Assembly: GCA_023418255.1 (NCBI GenBank)
Contig: JAEZZZ010000059.1
Span: 1-30,886 of the forward strand
Direction of reading: 5' to 3'
DNA from: Bacteroidota bacterium
Lineage (GTDB): Bacteria; Bacteroidota; Bacteroidia; Bacteroidales; Dysgonomonadaceae
DNA: 30,886 nucleotides
Below, piece by piece: positions 1-8,559 of this stretch. Positions within the stretch are counted from its first letter, which is position 1. The number at the start of each line of letters is the position of its first letter. The translations under genes and the position numbers were made by a program. The notes beneath the pieces were generated by a model. That model had not been told where the DNA came from, made no database searches, and worked only from the letters and a program-made list of their open reading frames with translations.

Positions 1-120
1 ACTTTTGTTCATCGTTATGGTTTTTCTGTTTAAAACAAAAGTAACGAAAAGGGCTGAATTCCATACCGGGAAATCAGCCCTAATTTTTGCTGACGAAAAA
101 AAGGTTTAGCGGACAGCAAT
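1..120 (-). mobile_element. IS4-family element, 5' end only (continues off the left edge)
   Basis: The window opens inside an insertion sequence. On the minus strand an ATG at position 12 starts M-N-K-S, matching the M-N-K-N start of the IS4-type transposase remnant at 21461. The 5' flank (about 40-120) matches the reverse complement of 21352-21435 at most positions: a shared stretch around GGGCTGAATTCCATAC, then TTTTTGCTG and TTAGCGGAC. The outer terminus ends GCGGACAGCAAT at about 120. A near-perfect hairpin, GGGCTGA...TCAGCCC (about 51-80), lies between the terminus and the start codon and may shield the transposase from read-through. The family is assigned from the related remnant, because only four codons are visible here. 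Confidence 0.75.
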
Positions 121-411
121 GATTAAATTACTAACAAATTATGCCGTTAAATATTGGGGTACTCATATTGAAGAAGTACTCATAAACCACATGTAGATAG
201 TAATTCAATAGACTTCGTTATCCCTCATGTATCTTCTATGTTCTTTATGACCTATCAAAAGTAGAGTTTAAAAAAAGAAATATAAATTTAAGTACAGAAA
301 ACCGATTGAGCTTTATTGTTAATCTCCTCGTAAAAAGATCTCTATTATATTAAAGTTAACAGGTATACTTTGCTAAATGAGAATTAAGAGAATGAAGGAC
401 TTGCAACTCAC
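121..411. other. Gene-free stretch downstream of the peptide operon
   Basis: This is AT-rich DNA between the IS end and the stop codon of the ABC exporter. I looked for short peptide genes on both strands and found none with a convincing start and composition. There is a short direct repeat, GTACTCAT, at about 160-182. I see no clear terminator hairpin for the operon. Confidence 0.6.
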
Positions 412-2673
412 CTAATTTAAATCAAGCTGTGCTTTGACAAGTTGATAATATTCACCTTTCAAGGCTATGAGTTCATTATGCTTTCCTTGTTCTATTATGC
501 ATCCTTCTTTCAATACAATAATATTATCTGCATCTCTTACAGTAGAAAGTCGATGCGCTATAACTATTTGTGTTCTATTTTTAAATGCATTTGAAAGATT
601 ATTTGTTATCCTCTGCTCATTTTTCGCATCGAGTGCATTGGTGGCCTCATCAAGAAAAATAAATTGTGGATTTTTATATAGCATCCGTGCAATTAGAATA
701 CGTTGTTTTTGTCCTTGACTTAAACCTTGTCCATCATAGCCAATTCTTGTATCCAAGGTTAATATACCGTCATCAAAGACCTCTTTTAATGCAGCTAATT
801 CAATTGCATTTTCAAGTCGAGCTTTATCAGTTTTCTCTCCTGACATCGTAATATTTCTCTCAACCGTGTCGGTAAAAATATATCCATCCTGCATGACCGT
901 TCCGCACTTCTTTTTCCACTCAGTGGGTTTTATTTTTCGTAATTCATTTTTGCCAATTGTTATAGAGCCCTCATAATGGTCATATATACCCAGAAGAATT
1001 TTTAAAAGGGTCGTTTTCCCACTTCCACTGGCGCCCACTATTGCTGTTACTTTCCCATATGGGATAATTAGCGATAATCCTTTTAATATATATGGAGATG
1101 AAATACCCGAATATCTAAATTTAAGGTTTGAAATATTGATATCCTCATTAATTCTTATAGGTAGGACAAGCGATTTATTTTCATCTTCATTTTTTAAGTG
1201 CTGGATATCTAGCATCCTCTTAATACTTAGCCCTACATCTTGTAATTGGTAAATAAAATCCGCAATTTGCGATATAGGCATTTGCAGTTGTCCTAGAATA
1301 TATTGAATAGAAAGCATCATGCCGAGTGTCATTTGACCTCTAATTACAGCCGAAGCAGTGAAGAATGTAATAAGAACATTTTTCATTTCATTTATCAATA
1401 CAGCTCCCAAGTTCTGCCATTGTTCAATAATCACAGTCCTCCGATTAATTTTAAATATCTCATACTGTGTATCTTCCCAGCTCTTTCGAATATTATCTTG
1501 GCTCTGATATTGGCGTATTTCTGTCATACCATATAAAATTTGAAATACGGATAATCTGTTCTGTGTCTGTTGATAAAACATATCTATATCGATTTGCTTT
1601 CTTTTTTTTAGAAACAGCATGAACCAACAAATATGAAGCGTAGCACCAATAATAAAAATAAAAAAAACAGAAAGATTGTAAATCGCCAAAACAACAGAAA
1701 AAACAATAATGGTAAATATTGAAAAGATTAAATTAACTGTACGGGTAGTTATAAATGTTTCTATTCTCCGATTGTCTTCAATCCTTTGTAATAAATCTCC
1801 AATCTGCTTTGATTCAAAATAAATCATTGGTATTTTCATGATTTTTCTAAAAAAATCGGATATTAGAGAAATGTTTATTTGTGTACCGGTTCGTAATACA
1901 ATTCTATTCCTAACATATTCTATAACTGTCCTTCCCAGAATAAGAAATAATTGTGCAATTAGAATTAACCAAATGAAATATAAATCACTATTCTTTATGC
2001 CAACGTCAATGATAAGTTTTGAAAGAAAAGGAAAAGCGAATTGGGTGGCACTTATGAAAAGTAAACCTATAATAATCCTGACAATGACTTTATAATAAGG
2101 GGCAAAATATCTATCTAAAAAACGAAATCCATTTTTTAGCGTTAATGTGTCTTCGCCTTGAAGGCTATAAAAATCATCTGTGGGACATAGAATTAGAGCA
2201 TACCCAACTTTCTGACAATTAGATGTTTCAAAAAAATAATTGTTTTGAAAAGTTGTTTGATCATATTTTACAAGTCCTTTTTCTGGATCAGATATATAAT
2301 AGTAATAGCAATCGTTAATCTTTTTTATTTTATATAAAACAACAAAGTGATTCTTTCTCCATAAAATTATACATGGTAAACTATCCTTTTCCTCAAAAAA
2401 AGAACTTGAAAGCTTTCTTGATGCGGATAAAAATCCAAAATGTCTGGCGGTAAGTTCTAAATCATAAATAGATACGCCTTCTTTACTTTCACCTGCCACC
2501 TCTTTGATTTTACTTACAGAAACTCTTTTACCATAAAATCTGCAAATAATAGCTAAGCAGGTTACTCCGCAGTCCGAAGTTCCTAATTGTTTTATATTGG
2601 GGAATTTTTTATAATTCAAATCTTGAAGTATCAATATTAATTCCTTTTTGATTGCGCTTACCACCCAATACAT
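412..2673 (-). CDS. Peptidase-C39 domain ABC exporter (PCAT), peptide cleavage and export
   Basis: This inner-membrane transporter combines a leader-cleaving cysteine protease with an ABC exporter. The C39 domain (about residues 22-150) carries the oxyanion Gln29, catalytic Cys35 in S-D-C-G-V-T-C, His109 in N-H-F-V-V and Asp129 in S-D-P, so it looks active. A six-helix transmembrane domain spans about 190-460. The nucleotide-binding domain has Walker A GASGSGKT (547-554), signature LSQGQ (651-655), Walker B FIFLDE (671-676) and H-loop His707. Length (753 aa) is normal for the family, which cuts after Gly-Gly leaders. It is the last gene of the operon whose first gene encodes a Gly-Gly peptide. 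The ATG used here overlaps the upstream gene by 65 bp. Family members usually start closer to the Q-x5-C motif, so a TTG at codon 14 (preceded by AAAGGA) or codon 19 is possible. No HlyD-type adaptor or TolC gene is nearby. Confidence 0.95.
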   Translation of the reverse strand: MYWVVSAIKKELILILQDLNYKKFPNIKQLGTSDCGVTCLAIICRFYGKRVSVSKIKEVAGESKEGVSIYDLELTARHFGFLSASRKLSSSFFEEKDSLPCIILWRKNHFVVLYKIKKINDCYYYYISDPEKGLVKYDQTTFQNNYFFETSNCQKVGYALILCPTDDFYSLQGEDTLTLKNGFRFLDRYFAPYYKVIVRIIIGLLFISATQFAFPFLSKLIIDVGIKNSDLYFIWLILIAQLFLILGRTVIEYVRNRIVLRTGTQINISLISDFFRKIMKIPMIYFESKQIGDLLQRIEDNRRIETFITTRTVNLIFSIFTIIVFSVVLAIYNLSVFFIFIIGATLHICWFMLFLKKRKQIDIDMFYQQTQNRLSVFQILYGMTEIRQYQSQDNIRKSWEDTQYEIFKINRRTVIIEQWQNLGAVLINEMKNVLITFFTASAVIRGQMTLGMMLSIQYILGQLQMPISQIADFIYQLQDVGLSIKRMLDIQHLKNEDENKSLVLPIRINEDINISNLKFRYSGISSPYILKGLSLIIPYGKVTAIVGASGSGKTTLLKILLGIYDHYEGSITIGKNELRKIKPTEWKKKCGTVMQDGYIFTDTVERNITMSGEKTDKARLENAIELAALKEVFDDGILTLDTRIGYDGQGLSQGQKQRILIARMLYKNPQFIFLDEATNALDAKNEQRITNNLSNAFKNRTQIVIAHRLSTVRDADNIIVLKEGCIIEQGKHNELIALKGEYYQLVKAQLDLN

Positions 2674-4969
2674 ACTTTATCCCTATTCCAATGGATTGAT
2701 AATCCATCCCCATATTCATTTTAAAAGGGAAGATGTCATTAACAACATGGCTTTTTATTCTAAAAGTGTCAAAAACATCTAATCCATACAATGAAATAGA
2801 TAAATTTTTATCTTTCAAGAAATCTTTTGTGATTGCGATAGTTGAATAAAACATGGGCTCTTCCTTTGTGTAACCGCTAAGATGTCCGCTCGAGTATCTT
2901 AAGTCCAATTCCGTTAAAATGCCCCAGGGAAGATTAAGCTGTTGGTTTAGCGAGAGTGATGTGACCCACGAAGAGAGTTGTATCTGTTTGTTATCTAGTG
3001 CATACCAAGTGTTTTCGTAAGCTGTACTTGCTGAAAAAATCGCTTTATAAGCCTTTGAAATCTGAATGGGGATGTTTGTAAAGACACTATAATTATTGCT
3101 CTTAGGAAAATTGCCGGGTCTGCTATATACAATATTTTCTTTTTGTATGAGCTCGCTGTATATAGGGTCTTCAATGTAGGTCAGAGAGACGCCAAAAATA
3201 TATTTTTTTAATAAACTTAGATTAACATTAAATTTCCAAAAGCGCTCGGGCTCCAAATTTTCATTTCCTATGAGTCTAAAATAGGCATCCGATACCCAAG
3301 ATATCGGGGATAATTGGATATAGTTTGGCTTGTTGATTCGTTTTGACAAGGACAAATTAACTGTATAATTTGGAGAGAAGATATGATTATACGAAATAGT
3401 TGGAAAAAGACCTCCTTTTTGGGTTTTTACATTGGAATTATTCTCGGGAGTTGTAAAGTCAGAAAATATTCTGGTAACTGAATAATTTTCATAACGAAGT
3501 CCTAATTCTAAGTTATCACGTTCACCTTTCCATTCAAGTAAGGCGTACGCCATTTTATTGAACTCATCATACGCGTATTCGGAATGTTCTTTGGTAAAGC
3601 TATCGGTAACATCGGTATTCGTTGCCGTATATTCTGCCTTCACCCCCATCCCTACACTTAGAGAGGAGCTAATAGCTTTTGAATAATCAATTTTAGACAT
3701 CCCATATTGAACCGTTAAAGGCCTAGCTGTTTCGCTTTTTGATTTTTCTTCGTTCAACATTGAATAGAAAACCATATCTGAAGTGGCATTGTACTTGTAA
3801 TTCATATAGTTAACGTCAAAATTAAAAGTTCCGACAGTTTGGAACGTTTTTTTTACTTGACCATAAATTGAATTAAATGAGTAGGGTTCTAATCCTGTAA
3901 TTTTGGTGTAAATCGTATTTATCGACTCATTTTTGTTATTGATATATTCGGCTTTACTTTTTCCTCGCGCCCTAAAATTATCATAGTATCCTTCATAATC
4001 GATATTTACTTCAAAGTTTTTATTGGGGATAAAACTCATCCCGGCATTATAATTATAGAAACTTCTTCTTACATCTCGTGTGGAGTACCGAACATAATGG
4101 AGTGGATGCCCCTCTTTTATTATTCTATTTTCAATATCTTGATAAAAATCCCTGTTCAGTCTCTTGTGAGATGCCCCTAAACGTAGTTCCACAAATGGAT
4201 TTTTCGAATAAATTAATGAGAAATGCTCGAGATCGTTTATGTTCGCTTTTGAGAACATCAGTTTTGATGAAGCGTTTAATAGATAGTATTCATCGGTTCT
4301 TTTCTTATTGGTTATAATTTCAATAACTCCACCACCTCCTTGCGCATCGTATTTGGATGAAGGATTCTTTGAGATTTTTACGCTCGCTACATTATTGGCA
4401 TTCCTTGATGACAAATAGCTTGATAAAGCCTCCTCTGGAAATGTTAATTCCCTACCATCAATAGAAACAATAACCCCACCGTTACCTCCAATAGTTATTT
4501 TTCCGTTCCTACTGGCGACCTCCGGAAGTTTCGTTATCAAATCTAGAAGAGATTCCTCTTTAATAATAGATTTAGAAGGAATGTTGACCACAATTGACCC
4601 ACTGCTCGACTGAACTTGCGCTTTTTGTGCGGTTACAACGAGATTGTCCAGACGTATATTATCCATCGACATTTGTACCAACAACATTTTGTTGCAATCA
4701 ATTGTATCAAGGTTAATTAAATAATCTTGATAACCTATAAATTTAAAAATTAATTGACCAGAGCTTTTGGGGACATTAATTGTGAAGTGTCCATCTTGAT
4801 TTGAGGTTGTACCCGAAAAAACCTTCTCCCCCTTTAAAGAAATAATGTTTACCAGCTCAAAAGGTTGGTTCTCCTCGTCGGTAACTATACCAGAGACCGT
4901 TGTCTGCGAGAAAGCAGCAATGGTGACGATAGCAAATATGGAAAGTAATAGTGAACGTTTTAAACTCAT
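2609..4969 (-). CDS. Outer-membrane beta-barrel TonB-dependent receptor family protein
   Basis: This is a 786-aa outer-membrane protein. It has a signal peptide ending near A-A-F-S-Q (residues 18-22), a carboxypeptidase-regulatory-like beta-sandwich (about 24-105), a plug domain (about 115-220, including the G-G-x-I-E-I-I-T motif) and a long barrel rich in alternating aromatic residues. The architecture resembles the 'outer membrane beta-barrel family' (PF14905-like) rather than SusC, and no SusD partner is present. It sits between the XusB-like lipoprotein and the C39 exporter and overlaps the exporter gene, so the two are probably translationally coupled. Substrate is unknown. From context it could pass the mature peptide, or its metal complex, across the outer membrane in either direction. 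Confidence 0.85.
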   Translation of the reverse strand: MSLKRSLLLSIFAIVTIAAFSQTTVSGIVTDEENQPFELVNIISLKGEKVFSGTTSNQDGHFTINVPKSSGQLIFKFIGYQDYLINLDTIDCNKMLLVQMSMDNIRLDNLVVTAQKAQVQSSSGSIVVNIPSKSIIKEESLLDLITKLPEVASRNGKITIGGNGGVIVSIDGRELTFPEEALSSYLSSRNANNVASVKISKNPSSKYDAQGGGGVIEIITNKKRTDEYYLLNASSKLMFSKANINDLEHFSLIYSKNPFVELRLGASHKRLNRDFYQDIENRIIKEGHPLHYVRYSTRDVRRSFYNYNAGMSFIPNKNFEVNIDYEGYYDNFRARGKSKAEYINNKNESINTIYTKITGLEPYSFNSIYGQVKKTFQTVGTFNFDVNYMNYKYNATSDMVFYSMLNEEKSKSETARPLTVQYGMSKIDYSKAISSSLSVGMGVKAEYTATNTDVTDSFTKEHSEYAYDEFNKMAYALLEWKGERDNLELGLRYENYSVTRIFSDFTTPENNSNVKTQKGGLFPTISYNHIFSPNYTVNLSLSKRINKPNYIQLSPISWVSDAYFRLIGNENLEPERFWKFNVNLSLLKKYIFGVSLTYIEDPIYSELIQKENIVYSRPGNFPKSNNYSVFTNIPIQISKAYKAIFSASTAYENTWYALDNKQIQLSSWVTSLSLNQQLNLPWGILTELDLRYSSGHLSGYTKEEPMFYSTIAITKDFLKDKNLSISLYGLDVFDTFRIKSHVVNDIFPFKMNMGMDYQSIGIGIKYVLGGKRNQKGINIDTSRFEL

Positions 4970-4979
4970 TTGCGCAAAT

Positions 4980-5024
4980 AAAAAATGAGGGATATTCGAG
5001 AAAAACTAATCCTCAAATATCCCT
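4980..5024 (-). terminator. Terminator-like hairpin inside the operon
   Basis: On the minus strand AGGGATATT pairs perfectly with AATATCCCT across a 19-nt loop (5016-5024 with 4988-4996). CAUUUUUUAUUU follows. It lies in the gap between the lipoprotein and the second receptor gene. It could cut expression of the last two genes or protect the upstream transcript's 3' end. The loop is long, so the strength is uncertain. Confidence 0.5.
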
Positions 5025-5036
5025 GAGTGAAAAAAT

Positions 5037-6215
5037 TTAATTGTCTATTTCTACCAATCCTGTTAATTTACCCTCCACAACCGCTTTCTTCTCTACATTA
5101 AGTGTTGAAGGATCCAGTTTGTAGATTGTGCTAATATCCTTTTCGGCGGCATTAAGATAATACCCATCATTGAATTTCTTAACAAAAGCGCAATTGGAAA
5201 CTCCATACGTAGTGGGCAAATTTTTAATCTTACCTAAACTCACTTTCTTCGAGATATCCACCGCATAATAATGGTAGTTAGGCCCTTTCATTTCCCATGG
5301 GTCTTTCGGATCAATGATGCCGGTCGTAACAAAAGTATTTTCTCGCACGAAACTCATTCCTTTACATTTTGTTCCTACTTGTTCATCCAAGTTAATAAAA
5401 AATGTTTTATCAAACTCTGATTCATTGTTTTTGATTCTCAGGACACCACTGGGCTTACTGGCGGAGCCTTCACCTAATACATAAATGTCTCCATTGGCTG
5501 CGGCATAAAGACTTCCCATGGTGTTTCCACCGGTCATTATATTGGAAGTTCTCGCATCTGAAATGACCTTTTCAACTTTTAGAGTTGAACGATCTATAAC
5601 GGCAACGAAAGCTTCATCTAATAATGGGGTTGGATATCCATATACCAGACCCATGAAAAGTTTTCCTCCACGGTGTACAATTTGCATCTGTAAGATGGTC
5701 TTAATATCATCTTTTTTGATATTTGACAGTGAAATTATTCCTGTCTGTTTCATCGTTACAGGGTTAAAACGAATAACGTCGTATATTCCACCGAATCCCG
5801 ATATTGCAGCGTACGCCTCATTCTCATCAATATAGCAAATACTTGGAACAGTCATTGCCGTTGGATGTATAAGTTCGGCGCCTTTTATAAGTTCTCCACT
5901 TTCATTAAAGTCGTATCTGCTTAATGACATGGGTTTGGAAAATAAAGATAAGTATGCTCTGCCATTCACTCCCCATAGTAATCCGGGACGTTCAAATTCT
6001 TTGGCGTTGTCTATTGTAAATCTACCCTCTATTTTATCTATTCCTTGCAAGTATGTTGTCACATTGGGATAGGCACCACCATGCACTACAAACGCGTATC
6101 GCGATTGAGGTTGTGTGGGTTCAATTATCTCATTTTTTTTATCGCACGAAACGAACATGATTGCACTTAAAAAGACAAGCGCGAATAATCTGATACAAAA
6201 AGTAATTTTTTTCAT
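5037..6215 (-). CDS. DUF4374/XusB-like surface lipoprotein
   Basis: This 392-aa protein has a lipoprotein signal ending at Cys24 (A-I-M-F-V-S-C-D-K-K). The rest looks like a beta-propeller, with repeated short strands and turns from about residue 38 (R-Y-A-F-V-V) to the end. The closest family I recognise is DUF4374. Its characterised member XusB of Bacteroides thetaiotaomicron is a surface lipoprotein that binds iron-siderophore complexes beside the TonB receptor XusA. Here it directly follows a TonB receptor gene (21-bp gap), the same pairing. The third Xus component, a PepSY-type inner-membrane reductase, is not seen. I infer capture of a metal-chelate or peptide ligand at the cell surface. 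The family call comes from recalled sequence character and has not been searched. Confidence 0.7.
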   Translation of the reverse strand: MKKITFCIRLFALVFLSAIMFVSCDKKNEIIEPTQPQSRYAFVVHGGAYPNVTTYLQGIDKIEGRFTIDNAKEFERPGLLWGVNGRAYLSLFSKPMSLSRYDFNESGELIKGAELIHPTAMTVPSICYIDENEAYAAISGFGGIYDVIRFNPVTMKQTGIISLSNIKKDDIKTILQMQIVHRGGKLFMGLVYGYPTPLLDEAFVAVIDRSTLKVEKVISDARTSNIMTGGNTMGSLYAAANGDIYVLGEGSASKPSGVLRIKNNESEFDKTFFINLDEQVGTKCKGMSFVRENTFVTTGIIDPKDPWEMKGPNYHYYAVDISKKVSLGKIKNLPTTYGVSNCAFVKKFNDGYYLNAAEKDISTIYKLDPSTLNVEKKAVVEGKLTGLVEIDN

Positions 6216-6236
6216 TTTCTTAATTTTTTGTTGTTT

Positions 6237-8543
6237 TTATAATGTATAATTAATTTGAATGGTAAATGCTCTTCCGGGTTTTTGTTTTTTGAAGTTGTCA
6301 AAAGCTACTTTATCCAAAACGTTTCTTACTTCTAAGGCACAGGAAAGTTTCTTTACTCCTACACTACACCCTATATTTGTTATAAATTGGGTAGGGATAG
6401 TGTTCTTTTCAGATTTTTTTCCATCATTAGCCCAGAATAAAAAGAATTCGTGGGTGTAGTTGTTAGTCAGCCATGCGGAGAAGTTCCCGGCATAATGTCG
6501 CAACCATCGTTTATTGGTATATCTTAAATCGATATTTCCAAAAAAATAGGGGATATTAGGCACGCGTAAATTGTCATACCTGTTGCTTTCAAACTTTGTA
6601 GCCAAATTTCTCAAATCCTGATAGGTCGCATTGGCAAGTAGCTCTAATGACTTTATCGGTTTCATACTCATCAGAATGTCAAACCCCATAATCCTTGTGT
6701 TAGACAAGTTCATGCTGGTTAAAGTATTTAATCCGGTTTTTTGCCAGATGATATCGTGCACATTTCTAAAAAAGAAAGTCGGTTCTATACTAAACGTAGA
6801 GCGTTTGAAAATGAGCGAGAGGTTCACATTATCACTCATTTCAGGACGAAGATCAAGATTTGGTGTCACCAGAACATTGTCTCCGAACAACTCTTCCACA
6901 GTGGGAACTCTAAGCGCGTGTTCATACGATAATTTAAGTAAGAGGCATGTGTTAGGGAAATAGGTAATTCCCAAATTATACCCGGGATGTAAATTGTCTT
7001 TTTTCATAAGCACATGTTCGCCTTTATCATCAGTTATATGCCCTTTTGTAGAAAAAGAGAACAGTTTTAAGGCCGAGGTCATTGTAATATTGTTTGTGGG
7101 AGAGTAGTTGGCTTCGACACTTGAAATAAATTTGGTGGTATATTGAGGAAATGGATTGACTCTGAACTCCGAAGTTGTTTCCGTAAAGTTATCCTTCGAA
7201 GTACGCTTATAGGTAGAAAAATAGATTGCTTCCGATAAGGACAATCTGTCATTTATATACCACTTCATAGTCTCTTGAAGCGTTAGGTTTCTTAACCTAT
7301 ACAAAGCATTTAAACCTCTGTTGGTAATTTCTCCCCTACCGGGTGATTGTGCAATAACTTCACCTCGCCAGTTGTAAATCTGTTGAAGTGTATCCAATGC
7401 TGTCGTACGCGACACGCTATATAAACTGTACAGAGTGAAATTAATGTTTTCCGCGAGCCTTTTTCTGTATTGTAGAAGCGCGCCAATATTTGTTTCATTC
7501 ATTTCCACACCCGCGTATGGCTGTCGCGAGAGAGCATCGCTCTGTATTTCTTTGTCTGTCATACTGCAATATGGTATCAACTCAAATTTATCCGAAAACA
7601 TATTGGGAGCCAAACCAATTTTTCCGCGTAAAAAGTAGTTTCTGTATCGGTTGTGAAATAAAGATACTTCTTCATTCTGCATTACCCCCTCTTTTGTTAA
7701 TACATCGGCATTAATGGTATAATTGTTTTTTGCATAAACCAAATTTAAGTCTCCACCAATATAGAAAGTCTTCTTATTGAGCTGCGTTTTTAAATAAAAG
7801 TTGTGATTTCCAAATGAACCTACAGAATAATTCGTACTCAACAAGTTGCCCATTCGCTCTTGTTTCTCCACAAAATTAATGGCTCCTCCAAGTGCATCAG
7901 CCGATAAAGATGAAGGCAGTACTCCTTTATAGACCTCAATACCTGATAAATTGGTCATCTGAATGGAATTCATTGAAAAGCTATTGCCAAAAGCATCGAT
8001 GGGAATACCGTCTAAAAACACCTTTACATGTTTGCCCGTCATTCCTGCAACGGAGAAATTAAGTTTACTTCCGGTTTCTCCATCTTTTCTGACCTTTATT
8101 CCGGATATTTTGTCTAAAAGCTCAATGGTGGAAGGAAGTCCTATGAACTCTTCTTTGTTTATGTAATCGGAAACAAGAGGTGCCTTAGAGAAAGCATCTT
8201 TTTTCTTGACAGATACCATCACCTCTTCAAGGCGATATTCTTTAATACTTTTTTGTAAAAAAACAGTAATGGTTGTATCAGCAAGATGGGGATTCATTAA
8301 TATTCCGGAATATGGTTCATATCCATCCTTGCTGACAGTAAACAAAGCGTCACCGCCTAAGTTATTTATCGAAAAGTTACCATACTGGTCTGAACTATAT
8401 TGGCGTCCTTCAACTTCAATGGTTGAATGCTCAATAGCTTTGCTTTTATTGATGCTTTCCCGGATTTGAAATTTTGTTACTTGTGAAAAGCAGCTGGCGG
8501 TAAGGAAGAAAAAAATAAAAAAAATATATGCGCGTGCCCTCAT
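6237..8543 (-). CDS. TonB-dependent outer-membrane receptor, XusA/siderophore-receptor-like
   Basis: The protein is 768 aa from the chosen ATG at 8543. A longer reading from 8570 would put a second hydrophobic stretch ahead of the signal peptide and overlap the upstream gene. The signal peptide ends near T-A-S-C-F-S-Q. A carboxypeptidase-like domain follows (about 30-105), then a classical TonB plug (about 125-230, with V-F-L-D-G-I-P-I and G-A-I-N-F-V) and a 22-strand-type barrel to the C-terminal T-I-Q-I-N-Y-T-L. It imports a bulky ligand, by homology an iron or other metal chelate, using energy from TonB. Followed by the DUF4374-like lipoprotein, it resembles a XusAB pair. That an uptake receptor sits in a peptide-export operon suggests the product is recovered after export. 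Confidence 0.88.
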   Translation of the reverse strand: MRARAYIFFIFFFLTASCFSQVTKFQIRESINKSKAIEHSTIEVEGRQYSSDQYGNFSINNLGGDALFTVSKDGYEPYSGILMNPHLADTTITVFLQKSIKEYRLEEVMVSVKKKDAFSKAPLVSDYINKEEFIGLPSTIELLDKISGIKVRKDGETGSKLNFSVAGMTGKHVKVFLDGIPIDAFGNSFSMNSIQMTNLSGIEVYKGVLPSSLSADALGGAINFVEKQERMGNLLSTNYSVGSFGNHNFYLKTQLNKKTFYIGGDLNLVYAKNNYTINADVLTKEGVMQNEEVSLFHNRYRNYFLRGKIGLAPNMFSDKFELIPYCSMTDKEIQSDALSRQPYAGVEMNETNIGALLQYRKRLAENINFTLYSLYSVSRTTALDTLQQIYNWRGEVIAQSPGRGEITNRGLNALYRLRNLTLQETMKWYINDRLSLSEAIYFSTYKRTSKDNFTETTSEFRVNPFPQYTTKFISSVEANYSPTNNITMTSALKLFSFSTKGHITDDKGEHVLMKKDNLHPGYNLGITYFPNTCLLLKLSYEHALRVPTVEELFGDNVLVTPNLDLRPEMSDNVNLSLIFKRSTFSIEPTFFFRNVHDIIWQKTGLNTLTSMNLSNTRIMGFDILMSMKPIKSLELLANATYQDLRNLATKFESNRYDNLRVPNIPYFFGNIDLRYTNKRWLRHYAGNFSAWLTNNYTHEFFLFWANDGKKSEKNTIPTQFITNIGCSVGVKKLSCALEVRNVLDKVAFDNFKKQKPGRAFTIQINYTL

Positions 8544-8559
8544 AAATATAATTATCACA

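Noticed and set aside
158..185. Short GTACTCAT repeats as part of a CRISPR or operator
   Set aside because: There are only two copies of eight bases with no regular spacers. No CRISPR array was seen anywhere in the window.
6237..8543. SusC-type receptor of a polysaccharide-utilisation locus, served by the HTCS at 21986
   Set aside because: No SusD gene follows, the partner lipoprotein is DUF4374-like, and the HTCS lies 12 kb away beyond unrelated core genes.
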